Positions 15,495 through 23,844 are shown, numbered from the stretch's first letter. The stretch is DNA of 64,000 nucleotides from Betaproteobacteria bacterium (GCA_013298765.1 JAAFJA010000016.1:1-64000), one strand, 5' to 3'. A program made the numbers and translations. The notes: generated by a model not told the origin, from the letters alone.

Positions 15495-15926
15495 TCACCC
15501 GCGCATCTTCAAGATCTCGTCCGCGATCTTCGACGCAACTCCGTCCGCGTGTCCATCCGCCAGACGAAGGGCCACCTCCGCGGCCTCCGTCAGGAGGAAG
15601 TTCGCGTAGAGACGGCCAAGGAAGGCGTCTTCAGCGGCTTGGACGATCGAGGCGAAGAGCGCGATCCAGTGCTCGTGCGCGGCCCGAACGTTGATCGCAT
15701 GCTGCGCTCGCATCTTCACTGCGATCTCTTCGGCCTCCTCGAGCGTCGAGGCATGACCCTCGCAGGAGAGGATGCACTCCTCCAACGTGTCTCCCTCGGC
15801 GCGCCAGATCCACTCGAGAGAGCACTCTCGGCAGAGCACCGCGGAGATGTCGTCGACAGCCTGCCCGAGCGTCTCGTCCTCGCAGATCGGACACGGGAAC
15901 TCATCGGGGATGAAGATGTTGCTCAC
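15495..15926 (-). CDS. zinc-ribbon N-terminus plus helical C-terminus
   Basis: A 143-aa protein from GTG 15926 (GTGA overlap). CPICEDETLG ... LCRECSLEW near residues 12-40 is a zinc-ribbon-like four-Cys site, with an extra Cys pair following. The C-terminal 60 residues (LFASIVQAAEDAFL... VASKIADEILKMR) match the 26177-26437 product (LFQLHANATLDEAS... VASRIANDIKTLK). A two-module protein; function unknown. Confidence 0.7.
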   Translation of the reverse strand: MSNIFIPDEFPCPICEDETLGQAVDDISAVLCRECSLEWIWRAEGDTLEECILSCEGHASTLEEAEEIAVKMRAQHAINVRAAHEHWIALFASIVQAAEDAFLGRLYANFLLTEAAEVALRLADGHADGVASKIADEILKMRG

Positions 15927-16219
15927 GTCGGCTTCCTCGAAGTGGTGAGCGCCAGAGCGAGCCCTGCGAGGGTCGTCAGCACCAAGAGCGACCACCACAG
16001 ACGCTCGAGCCGCGAGTGAGCATCGTAGCCGTTCAGGGCTGCGATCCCCACGAAGCAGATCCAGAAGACCCAGTCGAGTCCAGAGGAGCTAGATCTTCGC
16101 CAATGCTCGATGGCGACTGGAAGCGCTCTGTCCCAGTCCTTGCCCATTCTCAGCGTGTAGCGCACGGCCCCGCCGACGAGGCCGACGAACGCCGCGAGGC
16201 GATCCATGAAGAGCTTCAT
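15923..16219 (-). CDS. small two-TM membrane protein
   Basis: A 98-aa protein, ATGA- and GTGA-coupled on both sides. Hydrophobic segments at about 48-62 (WVFWICFVGIAALNG) and 73-91 (WWSLLVLTTLAGLALALTT). The N-terminus (MKLFMDRLAAFVGLVGGAVR) may be a third, amphipathic segment. No family. Confidence 0.7.
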   Translation of the reverse strand: MKLFMDRLAAFVGLVGGAVRYTLRMGKDWDRALPVAIEHWRRSSSSGLDWVFWICFVGIAALNGYDAHSRLERLWWSLLVLTTLAGLALALTTSRKPT

Positions 16220-16641
16220 GACTTGGGAGCCTCCGAGCGAAACCTCACCCCGAGGGACCGAAGGGAACTCTCCGCTGCAGCGCGGCTCTTCTCTCGGTTG
16301 CCCGGCACCACGTCGGCCGGTGGGAGGGTGCCGCGTCGCACGCACCCCACGCCTCGAAGCGTGACCTGCCAGAGGTCGTCCCACGCCATCGCAGACCACT
16401 CTTCGAGCGTGCCCCGCGTCTCGTCGTACGAACCCTTCCCCGTCGACCAAGAGAGCACCGGCTCGGGGGTGGGGCTCTCCACGATTACGGATCGGATCGG
16501 GCGCCGAAACCTGGCGCCCAGGGAGCGCAGGCACCGAGCTGTCTCGCGGACATTCCTCGCCCAAGCACGCAGGTCTTGTTCGATCTCATCGGCCACGAGG
16601 ATCTTGAGCCGGATGACGGCACGGGCTCTGCGGGCGCTCAT
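16216..16641 (-). CDS. PVLxW/LGVRFR family protein
   Basis: A 141-aa protein; start ATG 16641 in an ATGA overlap. EPVLSWSTGKG, WSAMAWDDLWQVTLRGVG and C-terminal AAESSLRSLGVRFR place it in the family. The N-terminal 50 residues are an Arg-rich helix (MSARRARAVIRLKILVADEI) rather than the usual beta domain. Confidence 0.7.
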   Translation of the reverse strand: MSARRARAVIRLKILVADEIEQDLRAWARNVRETARCLRSLGARFRRPIRSVIVESPTPEPVLSWSTGKGSYDETRGTLEEWSAMAWDDLWQVTLRGVGCVRRGTLPPADVVPGNREKSRAAAESSLRSLGVRFRSEAPKS

Positions 16642-16730
16642 CGAGCCTGCTCTTGCGCGGGCGCGCACGCGGCGAACCGTCGTCGACCATCGTTGAACAC
16701 CATCGTGCATCTCCTTCGGTCGCCGCTCAT
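16638..16730 (-). CDS. mini-gene of 30 codons
   Basis: An ORF (MSGDRRRCTMVFNDGRRRFA...) exactly bridging two neighbours, with ATGA overlaps at both ends and an internal AAGGAG before an in-frame ATG. It may be a real peptide or only a coupling element that carries ribosomes to the 16641 start. Confidence 0.4.
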   Translation of the reverse strand: MSGDRRRCTMVFNDGRRRFAACAPAQEQAR

Positions 16731-17035
16731 GGCCATCTTCGTTCTTCGTCGAGAAGTCGGTACGCGATCGCCCGCAACTCCGGAGGCAGCTTCGAGGCTC
16801 GATGGAACGCACGCTCGCGCAGCTCGCGGCCCTTGCGGTGCCCATGCATCGTCTTGGAGAACCGAAGAGTGTCAAGCATCGATCGAAAAGACCGCCAGAC
16901 GCGATGAGTATGTCCTCTCGCGTACTCGCGCGCGGCCGCCCACACGTTGCCGCAGCGCAGGTCGTTCGTCGCGATCACTTCGACGAAACCCAGCGCCATC
17001 CCCTTCCTCGGCCTCTTCTGCTTCTCCCTCGTCAC
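16727..17035 (-). CDS. small basic helical protein
   Basis: A 102-aa protein from GTG 17035 (GTGA overlap). Basic throughout (REKQKRPRKGMALGF, FSKTMHGHRKGRELRERAF), mostly helical; ends ELRAIAYRLLDEERRWP. No family recognised. Confidence 0.65.
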   Translation of the reverse strand: MTREKQKRPRKGMALGFVEVIATNDLRCGNVWAAAREYARGHTHRVWRSFRSMLDTLRFSKTMHGHRKGRELRERAFHRASKLPPELRAIAYRLLDEERRWP

Positions 17036-17490
17036 GACTCGACTCCATCTTCCATGACGCGAACGATGCGCCGTTCGACCCGGAAGACCGCGCCCATCCT
17101 CGAGAGGATGGACTCCACAGCCAGCTGGTTGTCCCGCAGCGTCTGCTGGTTGGGTCTTGGAGAGCGCAAGACCATGCCGGTCTCGTGCTCGATCATCCAG
17201 TTGCAAGGGGAGGCGAAGAGCGTCCATCCATGGAACGTCGCGGTGAGCTCGCCGTCGCCGTTGTCCTCCCAACGAAGAACAGGCCACTTCGAGTAGATGT
17301 CCTCGAGAGCGGACGCCACAGCCCGATCGACGTACGCCTGGATGATCGCAGCCTGATCGACTGCCGCCAAGATCGAGCCCAGCAGCTCGAGATTCTTCTC
17401 GGCCTCGAGCATCACGGCGAGCCTCTTCACGAGCTCCTTGTTGAACGGCTGGGGTAGGTCCACCAGAAAAACGGCTTCTTTGTGCGCCAT
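17032..17490 (-). CDS. PVLxW/LGVRFR family protein
   Basis: A 152-aa protein; start ATG 17490 (TGATG) or GTG 17493. An N-terminal helical domain rich in Leu/Glu replaces the beta N-domain. Then WPVLRWEDNGDGELTATFHG, WTLFASPCNWMIEHE and AVESILSRMGAVFR, the diverged family C-motif. Confidence 0.7.
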   Translation of the reverse strand: MAHKEAVFLVDLPQPFNKELVKRLAVMLEAEKNLELLGSILAAVDQAAIIQAYVDRAVASALEDIYSKWPVLRWEDNGDGELTATFHGWTLFASPCNWMIEHETGMVLRSPRPNQQTLRDNQLAVESILSRMGAVFRVERRIVRVMEDGVES

Positions 17491-18653
17491 CACCGCTGCT
17501 CCCTCGAGTGAAGCAAGACCGCGTGGGCGCGAATCCCACGCAAGGGGTCGCGGATCGCTCGCGCTGCATCGACAGCTCTCGTGAGTTGGGTCCCTGGAAC
17601 GACAGCACGAACGCGAAACGGAAGGACTTTGCTAAACAGCGGTTCGAGGCGATGGCTGCGGAAGACTTTCTCCTGCTCGAACTTCGACGTCCCTCGCGGG
17701 AAGTCGATGGAGATCCAGTCCGTCAGGACTGAGTAGCACTGTGAGCCATCAGCCCTCAGAACCAAGAACGAGTCTCGTCCGTACAGAGCCTCGCGCGGAT
17801 ACTCGCCAGATGACCACTCCACCACGGCCATTGACGGGTAGCTCATTCGCCCGACGACCTTGGTTCCCGGAAACCGCTCCAAGATCTCCTTGGCATAATA
17901 CTCGGTGAACGCCAAGAGGCTTGGCACGGTTCGCAAAAGAAGGCTCGGGATCTCGTCGGAGCCGGAGTCGATCTCCACGAGCTCCGGCACCACTGCATCG
18001 CCGGAAGTGATATTCGCGACGGGCTTTGATGCAGCCTTCTCCGCAGCCCTCGCATTCAGTTCCATCGTCGACTTCTCGAGCCATGGGCAGCTCCGCAACC
18101 ACGTAGTCTTCGCTTCCGCTCCAACAAGAGTCTTCGCTGGCAAGTCCCATGAAATCAGGTCCACGAGCGGACCCACGGTGACCCAGCGAAGAACGAGAGC
18201 GACCAAGCTCGTCAGGTCCACGATCGGGCCTCTTGGCACCCATTGCAGGACGAGAGCCGCCACGCTCAGATCGATACCGTCTCCGGGGCCAGACGGAGAG
18301 TCGAGCCCCAACACAAACCGAAGACGATCCTCGAGGCTCCTGCGATAGATCCCGCCGATCTCCTGCTCCGTATGGAATCCATTGGAGTCGAACGCCTCTG
18401 GCCCGAGCTCCATCAGAACGCGGCGCACCGCGCTTCGCAGCGCGCCGAGCTTCGCGCGATGGCGAAGGCTATCCGCACACGCATCCATCGAGATCCGTTC
18501 CTCCATGGATGCCTCACAGCCGTCAGCTTGGCTCTGGCCGCTGACCCAGAGCCACCAACGACCGTCGGAGTACGCTCGAAGCTCGAGCTGCCCGCAAATC
18601 AGCGCTTCGTACTCTCCCTGCCCAGAGAGATTCCATGAAGGCCCAGCGCTCAT
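17490..18653 (-). CDS. large hypothetical protein with internal tandem repeat
   Basis: A 387-aa protein; GGAGAG before ATG 18653 (an upstream start at 18695 is possible). The N-terminus has a family-like beta domain (LRAYSDGRWWLWVSGQ). The middle holds an imperfect duplication: ALVLQWVPRGPIVDL then ALVLRWVTVGPLVDL. The C-terminal half (IPSLLLRTVPSLLAFTEYYA, YPSMAVVEWSSGEYP) is unrecognised. Confidence 0.75.
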   Translation of the reverse strand: MSAGPSWNLSGQGEYEALICGQLELRAYSDGRWWLWVSGQSQADGCEASMEERISMDACADSLRHRAKLGALRSAVRRVLMELGPEAFDSNGFHTEQEIGGIYRRSLEDRLRFVLGLDSPSGPGDGIDLSVAALVLQWVPRGPIVDLTSLVALVLRWVTVGPLVDLISWDLPAKTLVGAEAKTTWLRSCPWLEKSTMELNARAAEKAASKPVANITSGDAVVPELVEIDSGSDEIPSLLLRTVPSLLAFTEYYAKEILERFPGTKVVGRMSYPSMAVVEWSSGEYPREALYGRDSFLVLRADGSQCYSVLTDWISIDFPRGTSKFEQEKVFRSHRLEPLFSKVLPFRVRAVVPGTQLTRAVDAARAIRDPLRGIRAHAVLLHSREQR

Positions 18654-18700
18654 CACCTCTCCGGGCGCGTTCACGTTCATTCTCAAGACCATCACACGCC

Positions 18701-19198
18701 TCAGCCTTCGTCCGAGCCTCGGGAAGATCTGGCGCGATCGCAGATCTCATCCGCTTCGACATAAATGTCGGAGCTGAGCCTCATCAGGGTGTCAGCCTTC
18801 TCCCGAAGGAACCTCGCTCGCCGCTCGAGGTGGGACGCCGTCGCGCGGACACCCTCTTTCACGCCTGCCTCGAAGCCCTCTTTCCGCGCGGCCTCGAGCG
18901 AGGAGGAAGAAGGCTCTGGATCCCCGCCGAAGAGTCGGCGAGCAGCCTGCTCGACATCCATGATCGCGCTGTCCCTCGCGGAGATCCCCGTCGTCTGGTT
19001 GTCGTACGATGTACCCTCCCGAAGGGATGCGCCTCCCAGTCGATCGAGAACGATCTCCCACTCGTAATAGTGGGACCGCTCCATGATCACGAGGATCAGG
19101 TCGCCAAACTCCCTCGTCTCGATCGGTCGGCTAGAGCTTCCTGGGTCTGCTTCGATCTCGTCGCTCGATGGAACATAACGCGTCCAGCTGGTGCTCAT
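18701..19198 (-). CDS. hypothetical protein, unit-leading
   Basis: A 165-aa protein. ATG 19198 lies 5 nt after the predicted +1 of the promoter at 19210-19238, with no SD. Beta-rich N-terminal half (FGDLILVIMERSHYYEWEIV), then a long charged helix (HLERRARFLREKADTLMRLS), probably coiled coil. Function unknown. Confidence 0.7.
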   Translation of the reverse strand: MSTSWTRYVPSSDEIEADPGSSSRPIETREFGDLILVIMERSHYYEWEIVLDRLGGASLREGTSYDNQTTGISARDSAIMDVEQAARRLFGGDPEPSSSSLEAARKEGFEAGVKEGVRATASHLERRARFLREKADTLMRLSSDIYVEADEICDRARSSRGSDEG

Positions 19199-19209
19199 GG
19201 GTGCCCACC

Positions 19210-19238
19210 GCCTTAGCGCGAGAGACCTCTTCAGTCAA
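19210..19238 (-). promoter_or_regulatory. sigma70-like promoter TTGACT-17-TAAGGC
   Basis: Minus strand, extended -35 CTGTTGACT, 17-nt spacer, -10 TAAGGC, then GGTGGG-CACCC-ATG. Predicted leader of 5 nt. Confidence 0.6.
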
Positions 19239-19268
19239 CAGTCCTGACGCAGAATCGTCGGCGCGAGA

Positions 19269-19523
19269 TCAGAGCGAGCCTCGTTCAAGGACGACGGGAA
19301 CTCCCTTCCAGGATCGCGGGATGAGCTTCTCTGCGCCTCCGCGGGCCTCGAAGCGGACCACGAAGCGTCGATGGTCTGGGTGGATGCCGACATGATAGAC
19401 GGTGAGCCGGGGGATCGTTCGACAATGATCCTTGAGCTGATCGATCGCCGCTCCAGGGATCAGCGTGCGGATCGATACGAACACTCCAGTCGGATCCCAG
19501 ACATCGTCTGCCATCTCGTTCAT
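19269..19523 (-). CDS. small hypothetical protein, possibly leaderless
   Basis: An 84-aa protein (MNEMADDVWDPTG...). ATG 19523 lies 1 nt after the predicted +1 of TTGCCC-17-TACAAG; no SD. Alternating beta strands (GVFVSIRTL, VYHVGIHPDHRRFVVRFEA) suggest a compact beta protein. Ends just before the 19210-19238 promoter. Confidence 0.65.
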   Translation of the reverse strand: MNEMADDVWDPTGVFVSIRTLIPGAAIDQLKDHCRTIPRLTVYHVGIHPDHRRFVVRFEARGGAEKLIPRSWKGVPVVLERGSL

Positions 19524-19530
19524 GGATCGA

Positions 19531-19559
19531 CTTGTACCACCGACGCGATGGGCGGGCAA
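19531..19559 (-). promoter_or_regulatory. promoter TTGCCC-17-TACAAG
   Basis: Minus strand; 6 nt after -10 comes C-ATG of the 19269-19523 gene. It starts within the intergenic gap below the 19565 stop. Confidence 0.45.
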
Positions 19560-19564
19560 CTCTT

Positions 19565-19888
19565 TCACTGGCCATCTGGGTCGTCGAGGCGGTGGCTCTC
19601 CCTGAAGTTCCTCCACCAATCTCGATCCATCAGAGCCCATCCGTACGCCGCCATCCGACGCCACGACCTCTTCGCGATCATCATCGCAAAGGCAAATAGG
19701 CTCACCGAGAATGGAATGGACCATGGCGAGAGCTCTCCGCGAACGCCAAATCCAAACACGATGCCTGCTGCCATGGCCAAGAGAAGGCCGACAGAAAAGA
19801 TGGTCGCCAAGAAGTAGAAGCGCACGCGCAGCTCGAAGAGGCTCTGTCCGCTGAGCCGACTCGCGGCGATCTCGATCTCTTCGATCAT
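19565..19888 (-). CDS. small two-TM membrane protein
   Basis: A 107-aa protein, ATGA-coupled to 19885-20361. Two hydrophobic segments (YFLATIFSVGLLLAMAAGIV and PFSVSLFAFAMMIA) flank a short loop; the C-terminus is charged (WRNFRESHRLDDPDGQ). No family. Confidence 0.7.
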   Translation of the reverse strand: MIEEIEIAASRLSGQSLFELRVRFYFLATIFSVGLLLAMAAGIVFGFGVRGELSPWSIPFSVSLFAFAMMIAKRSWRRMAAYGWALMDRDWWRNFRESHRLDDPDGQ

Positions 19889-20361
19889 CGACCACTCCCT
19901 GGACGCAAGGGCAACGGGCTCGGGATCGGCGCTCGACCGAGTTCTTCCGCAGCAGCTCGAACCATGTCGTGGCTGGCACCCATGGAAGCCGCACGGACGA
20001 TGGTGACGCGATTGTCGGACCAAGCCGTAAGCGCGCTCAAGCTCTGGTTCTCCTGCTCAGTAAGCGGCCTCACACGCGAGATGTGGATGTACGTCTCGAC
20101 GATGGAGCCCACCCTCATATGGTCGATGTGGAACCAAGATGGGACCTTTTCAGCCCATTTGTCTTCATCTGGACAGTATGTCCATTTAGGTTCACCATAG
20201 AAACGCCTATCAACGATCTGATAGAACCGTCTAGAAGGCAGCTCTTCTCGAAGCATGCCGTCGACCCAGATCTCCATTCTTCCGTTCTCGAACTCAATAA
20301 GCAAGATTCGACCGAGCCGGATGCTCTTCGATGCGTCGTCGTCCTGCTTATCGCTGCTCAT
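19885..20361 (-). CDS. hypothetical protein
   Basis: A 158-aa soluble protein with beta strands (RILLIEFENGRMEIWVDG) and aromatic residues (FYGEPKWTYCPDEDKW). A C-terminal helix reads HDMVRAAAEELGRAP. ATGA overlaps on both sides. No family recognised. Confidence 0.7.
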   Translation of the reverse strand: MSSDKQDDDASKSIRLGRILLIEFENGRMEIWVDGMLREELPSRRFYQIVDRRFYGEPKWTYCPDEDKWAEKVPSWFHIDHMRVGSIVETYIHISRVRPLTEQENQSLSALTAWSDNRVTIVRAASMGASHDMVRAAAEELGRAPIPSPLPLRPGSGR

Positions 20362-20819
20362 TTCTCACCGTCTTTCTTCGCTTCGAGCATCTTCTGGATA
20401 CCCGTGCGTACTCGTCTTCGCTGCTTTGTGAAGGTGTCGGCGATGGCTCGGTCGCCCTTCGCGGTGATGCCCTGCATCTTCCACGCGTCGCGGATGAGCA
20501 AGCGGAGCTCCGCTTGCAGCTCTTCTGACTCGGAGACGAACGGCTGTTCGATCATCATCTTCATGACCATCGACACCGCGACCCATGGCTGCCCGGCAAG
20601 GATCTGCAGCGACGCAGCGGAGCGCAAGATGAGGCAACGATCTGAGCTGTCCTGCGCATAATTGGCTGCGCTCTCTTCTGCTCGAGCGCCTTGGAAATAC
20701 TCGCTCCGAGCCTCTTCTACTCGGCCTTCGGCCGCATGCCGATCACCTCTGTCAGCGTGATCGGCAGCCTGCTTTCGCCAGAACTTGACCTTCCACTCCT
20801 GATCGTCGTAGTCGCTCAT
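20358..20819 (-). CDS. TPR-like protein, paralogue of 14516-14983
   Basis: A 153-aa helical protein; GAGGA precedes ATG 20819. GRVEEARSEYFQGARAEESA and AASLQILAGQPWVAVSM align to the 14516-14983 product. Basic C-terminus (FTKQRRRVRTGIQKMLEAKK). Likely a helix-repeat interaction module. Confidence 0.7.
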   Translation of the reverse strand: MSDYDDQEWKVKFWRKQAADHADRGDRHAAEGRVEEARSEYFQGARAEESAANYAQDSSDRCLILRSAASLQILAGQPWVAVSMVMKMMIEQPFVSESEELQAELRLLIRDAWKMQGITAKGDRAIADTFTKQRRRVRTGIQKMLEAKKDGEK

Positions 20820-20874
20820 CTTTGTGTCCTCAGAGTCAAGCAGTCAGCCTATGAAGCATGGGGCGTCGTATCGC

Positions 20875-21444
20875 CTAATCGACACACCGATCGAATCCCA
20901 GCATCGGGACGCACACTTGGTCGTCGGAGGCGACCCAATCCATGAATGACTTCGCATCCTCTTCGCCGAGGACTCTCCCGTCATAGCAGAATCTCCTCAG
21001 CGGGTCGAATTCGCTGTCGGCAGCGCATCGAAGCGGCGAGGCTTGGCAGCTCGCAGCCTCCACGGTGAATTCAGGTGTGTCCGCCAGCTGCTCATCGACC
21101 GTCATGGCTCGGCCCTCCTCCTCTGAGACGTACAGATCGCCTGTATCGTTGAAGTCCACACAGATCTCGTCGGTCAGCCACAGAGTGAGGAGGCCGCCGC
21201 CGTAGTCGACGCGACCAGAACGCCAGATGCCGTTGCAGAACTCGAAGCGCTCGACGAGGTCGCCTCGTGCTTCCGCATCGTTGACGCACCGCTCGATGTA
21301 ATCGATGTCATCGCTCATCGGGTGACAGCACGGACAATGATCATCGTCTCTCTCGACCTGCTCCAGGATGGAACGCCAGGTCGCGATGCGATCTCTCGCC
21401 TGAGCGATCGTCCATGGCTCGAAGTAGCGATGCAGCGGTCTCAT
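20875..21444 (-). CDS. Cys-rich hypothetical protein
   Basis: A 189-aa acidic protein with GAGGAA before ATG 21444. HCPCCHPMSDD near residue 37 gives a C-x-C-C-H cluster, and further Cys occur at CNGIWRSG, ASCQASPLRC and CYDG. Metal binding or disulfides are possible; there is no signal peptide. Function unknown. Confidence 0.7.
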   Translation of the reverse strand: MRPLHRYFEPWTIAQARDRIATWRSILEQVERDDDHCPCCHPMSDDIDYIERCVNDAEARGDLVERFEFCNGIWRSGRVDYGGGLLTLWLTDEICVDFNDTGDLYVSEEEGRAMTVDEQLADTPEFTVEAASCQASPLRCAADSEFDPLRRFCYDGRVLGEEDAKSFMDWVASDDQVCVPMLGFDRCVD

Positions 21445-21465
21445 GTTCCAGTGTTCCTCGATGCT

Positions 21466-22032
21466 CTACGGGAGCGCAGCTGAGTGAGGTTCTTCGGCCC
21501 GACTCACGTTCGTCGAGATCCATTTCTGAGCCTCGAGGAGAACCGCGTCAACGACAACCGCCCCGACATCCTCTGAATCTCCAGCAATCTCTGGAAGCTC
21601 GATGACAACGGGCTTCGCGTCAGCGGTCACACGGTCGAAAACGGTGATCGACCACGAACGCTTGCTTTGCCAATACATCGCGATGATGCGACACGTCTTG
21701 CCGCTCTTCACCTCGTGGTGCCACTCGATAGGGAGACCAAGCGAAGCGTCACGAGTCACCGATGCGAGAGCGACGATCGCGACGGCTTTGCCGAGCGCGC
21801 GGAGCGCTTCGAGAGACTCTCGGTGATCGCCCTCAGCGACGCAGTGTTGACACGCCATCCAGCGTCCAGCGAGAGGGAACTTTGGCGAGGAAAAGTCGGC
21901 GAACACGCCGATGATGTCGCACTCTGCGTTGGTGCACATCGGCTCCGTCCTCCATCGCGAACAAAGCGGGCAGTTGTGCATGTGCGGCGTGCCTCGCTTG
22001 ACATGCCGAAGATGCTTCAGCGGGCGAGCCAT
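21466..22032 (-). CDS. zinc-ribbon hypothetical protein
   Basis: A 188-aa protein, TGATG-coupled to 22032-22487. The N-terminus holds NCPLCSRWRTEPMCTNAEC and later ACQHCVAEGDH, which would make two zinc sites. A helical middle and a beta-rich C-terminal half (WSITVFDRVTADAKPVVIEL) follow. Confidence 0.7.
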   Translation of the reverse strand: MARPLKHLRHVKRGTPHMHNCPLCSRWRTEPMCTNAECDIIGVFADFSSPKFPLAGRWMACQHCVAEGDHRESLEALRALGKAVAIVALASVTRDASLGLPIEWHHEVKSGKTCRIIAMYWQSKRSWSITVFDRVTADAKPVVIELPEIAGDSEDVGAVVVDAVLLEAQKWISTNVSRAEEPHSAALP

Positions 22033-22487
22033 CAGACGACCCTCGACTGGAACCTGACACCAAGACCGCGAAGAACGGCCTCCGCCAGAAGCCTGGTTTC
22101 CGAGCAGGTCTTGCCGCTTGCCGGGTGAAAGTCCTCGTTGTCGTCCAGTCGGATCTCGAAGCTGCCCTCCCGGGCGTAGAGCCTCCAGGACGACAGAGGA
22201 TCGCTATTGCTCTCTACGACGAACGATCCAGACATCACCCCGTCGAAGGGAGACGTCCACTGCAGCACAGGTAGCGGATCGCAATGATCGCGAAGGACTT
22301 CGTAGGTCTTGAGGAGCGTTGCTTCAGCCCTTTCTATAGCCTCTTCGGCCGTGTGGCCATGAGCCTCTACCCGTACTCCTGCAGAGACGATAGCGTCATC
22401 CGACTTATACGCCGCCACGTAGACATGGCCGACATCAGCGGAGTATCCGCCGTGAATGTGTCTCCAATTCAGCTTCTGATCGCTCAT
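22032..22487 (-). CDS. PVLxW/LGVRFR family protein
   Basis: A 151-aa protein with ATGA overlap and AAGGAAGGG upstream. Complete two-domain form: a beta N-domain (YSADVGHVYVAAYKSDDAIV), helix EEAIERAEATLLKTYEVLRD, PLPVLQWTS, then SSWRLYAREGSFEIRLD, and C-terminal AEAVLRGLGVRFQ. Confidence 0.75.
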   Translation of the reverse strand: MSDQKLNWRHIHGGYSADVGHVYVAAYKSDDAIVSAGVRVEAHGHTAEEAIERAEATLLKTYEVLRDHCDPLPVLQWTSPFDGVMSGSFVVESNSDPLSSWRLYAREGSFEIRLDDNEDFHPASGKTCSETRLLAEAVLRGLGVRFQSRVV

Positions 22488-22609
22488 TTTACCCTTCCTT
22501 CAGCACTCGCAGCTCCAGCGACTGTTATTTGATCGATGTCCAGATCTTCAGATACCTCTGAAGGACTCCCATCGCTACGGTCGCGGTTTTCGTTCTTCGT
22601 CTCCGACAT
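22484..22609 (-). CDS. short acidic protein
   Basis: A 41-aa protein (MSETKNENRDRSDG... AEGRVK), ATGA-coupled downstream and with AGAGGAT upstream. Low complexity, probably disordered. Confidence 0.5.
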   Translation of the reverse strand: MSETKNENRDRSDGSPSEVSEDLDIDQITVAGAASAEGRVK

Positions 22610-22613
22610 CGGT

Positions 22614-22883
22614 CTATCCTCTGCGGCCGCTTCGTGCCGCATCGACCCATCGGGACACAATCCGCCGCAGGTTGTCTGCCGACTCACACGCCGCGTCCCC
22701 GTCTGTCGCGCAGCCGCCGCCGCACGAGCAGGTTCCGTAGGTCTGCCGGGGGCCGCGCGCATCTGCTTCGGCCGCGCGTTGCCGGTGAGAGTCGCGCGCC
22801 AGCCTACGCAGCTCGTCGCTCGCCTTGCGCAGCAGCTCGAGGTCTCCGCGCGTGACAATCTCGATGGGGTCGGCGTCGTTCAT
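22614..22883 (-). CDS. small Cys-cluster protein
   Basis: An 89-aa protein with a helical, charged N-terminus (RGDLELLRKASDELRRLARD) and a glycine/cysteine cluster TCSCGGGCATDGDAAC that could bind metal. ATGA-coupled to 22880-23041. Confidence 0.6.
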   Translation of the reverse strand: MNDADPIEIVTRGDLELLRKASDELRRLARDSHRQRAAEADARGPRQTYGTCSCGGGCATDGDAACESADNLRRIVSRWVDAARSGRRG

Positions 22884-23041
22884 CGCTCGCTCTTGATCCT
22901 CGCGGCTTTGCTGGAGATCTTCCGCTGCCATCTGGCAACGCGAAGGTAGATTCTGCGGGCGCGCCTCGCGTTGAGCGTACGGAACCAGAGCACGAATGGA
23001 CAGCGTTGCGCGCACGCTGCGCGGGCTCGTTTCGCGCTCAT
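22880..23041 (-). CDS. small basic protein
   Basis: A 53-aa, strongly Arg/Lys-rich protein (MSAKRARAACAQRC ... RRARRIYLRVARWQRKISSK). The opening MSAKRAR is identical to that of 5844-6179, so they may be distant duplicates. ATGA overlaps at both ends. Confidence 0.55.
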   Translation of the reverse strand: MSAKRARAACAQRCPFVLWFRTLNARRARRIYLRVARWQRKISSKAARIKSER

Positions 23042-23127
23042 CGGTGCCTCGGTCCGTAAGGATTCGCGCTCTGCCACTTGGACACAGCCTCACAGAACGC
23101 GCGTCGCAGCTCGCGTAGGGCGGTCAC
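23038..23127 (-). CDS. mini-gene of 29 codons
   Basis: GTG 23127 overlaps the previous stop (GTGA) and its own stop overlaps the next ATG. Product VTALRELRRAFCEAVSKWQS... is helix-compatible with balanced composition. Supported by exact coupling only. Confidence 0.45.
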   Translation of the reverse strand: MTALRELRRAFCEAVSKWQSANPYGPRHR

Positions 23128-23513
23128 GTCGGGACCTCGGGTCCGCCGAGGTAGGCGGCGATCGCGTACAGCGCGAACACAACGTCGCGGTCGGTGCGGA
23201 TCAAGCGCTGACCGCCGTCGAAGCGCGCGACGCACCGACGCCCATCGAACTCGATGCGAGCCTCTTGGACGTTGTTCGTCCACACCAACGCGAGCGCGCC
23301 GGTCGTGTCGATCGCATCGGGAGCGAGAGCAAGGTCGTGAGCCATGCTGAAGACCGTTTGCGCGACGTGGCGGTCCGGGAACTTTTCGTAGTTCAGAGCG
23401 CCGAGCTCCTTATAGATCGGCGTGTCCCAGTAAAGCCCGCGACAGTGAACGTGTATGCCGACGATCATCGGCGCGTCGGGATCGTGCGGAATAATCTCTG
23501 CATCATCACTCAT
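23124..23513 (-). CDS. hypothetical protein, paralogue of the 11248 C-domain
   Basis: A 129-aa protein with AAGGAT before ATG 23513. MAHDLALAPDAIDT, ALVWTNNVQEARIEFDG and IRTDRDVVFALYAIAAYLGG align to the C-terminal half of 11248-11985. An N-terminal His-rich strand (VGIHVHCRGLYW) is unique. Confidence 0.7.
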   Translation of the reverse strand: MSDDAEIIPHDPDAPMIVGIHVHCRGLYWDTPIYKELGALNYEKFPDRHVAQTVFSMAHDLALAPDAIDTTGALALVWTNNVQEARIEFDGRRCVARFDGGQRLIRTDRDVVFALYAIAAYLGGPEVPT

Positions 23514-23844
23514 CGTCTGATCCTTCTCCAGCAATCACAGCGAGAACGTCCAGCGGAATCGGCTGCGGGTTCGGCGTGTCGTCGTCATCGCCAACTGCTG
23601 CGTTGAGTCGCGCGAGCGTCGCTTCAGCCTCGGATTTTTCGAGGCGATCGATCGCGCGAATCCCGCGCCGCATCACCACCACCGCGGAGCCGATCTCGAC
23701 GACGAGCACAGCGCACGCGAGAGCTCGCGCGATGACGTCGTGTTGCGCGAGCACGACGCCTACAGCGACGCCGAAAGCGATGAATGACGAGCCCTTCGCG
23801 AGCTTCCGCGCGTGGGTGCGCGCGAGATCGTTGGCGCGGGTCAT
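23506..23844 (-). CDS. small two-TM membrane protein
   Basis: A 112-aa protein with two hydrophobic segments (SFIAFGVAVGVVLA and ALACAVLVVEIGSAVVVM) and a charged C-terminal tail ending in SDDE. ATGA-coupled upstream, 8-bp overlap downstream. Confidence 0.65.
   Translation of the reverse strand: MTRANDLARTHARKLAKGSSFIAFGVAVGVVLAQHDVIARALACAVLVVEIGSAVVVMRRGIRAIDRLEKSEAEATLARLNAAVGDDDDTPNPQPIPLDVLAVIAGEGSDDE

Noticed and set aside
15442-15498. 18-codon ORF (GTG start overlapping the 15495 stop)
   Set aside because: Coupled by GTGA but too short to support without conservation data.
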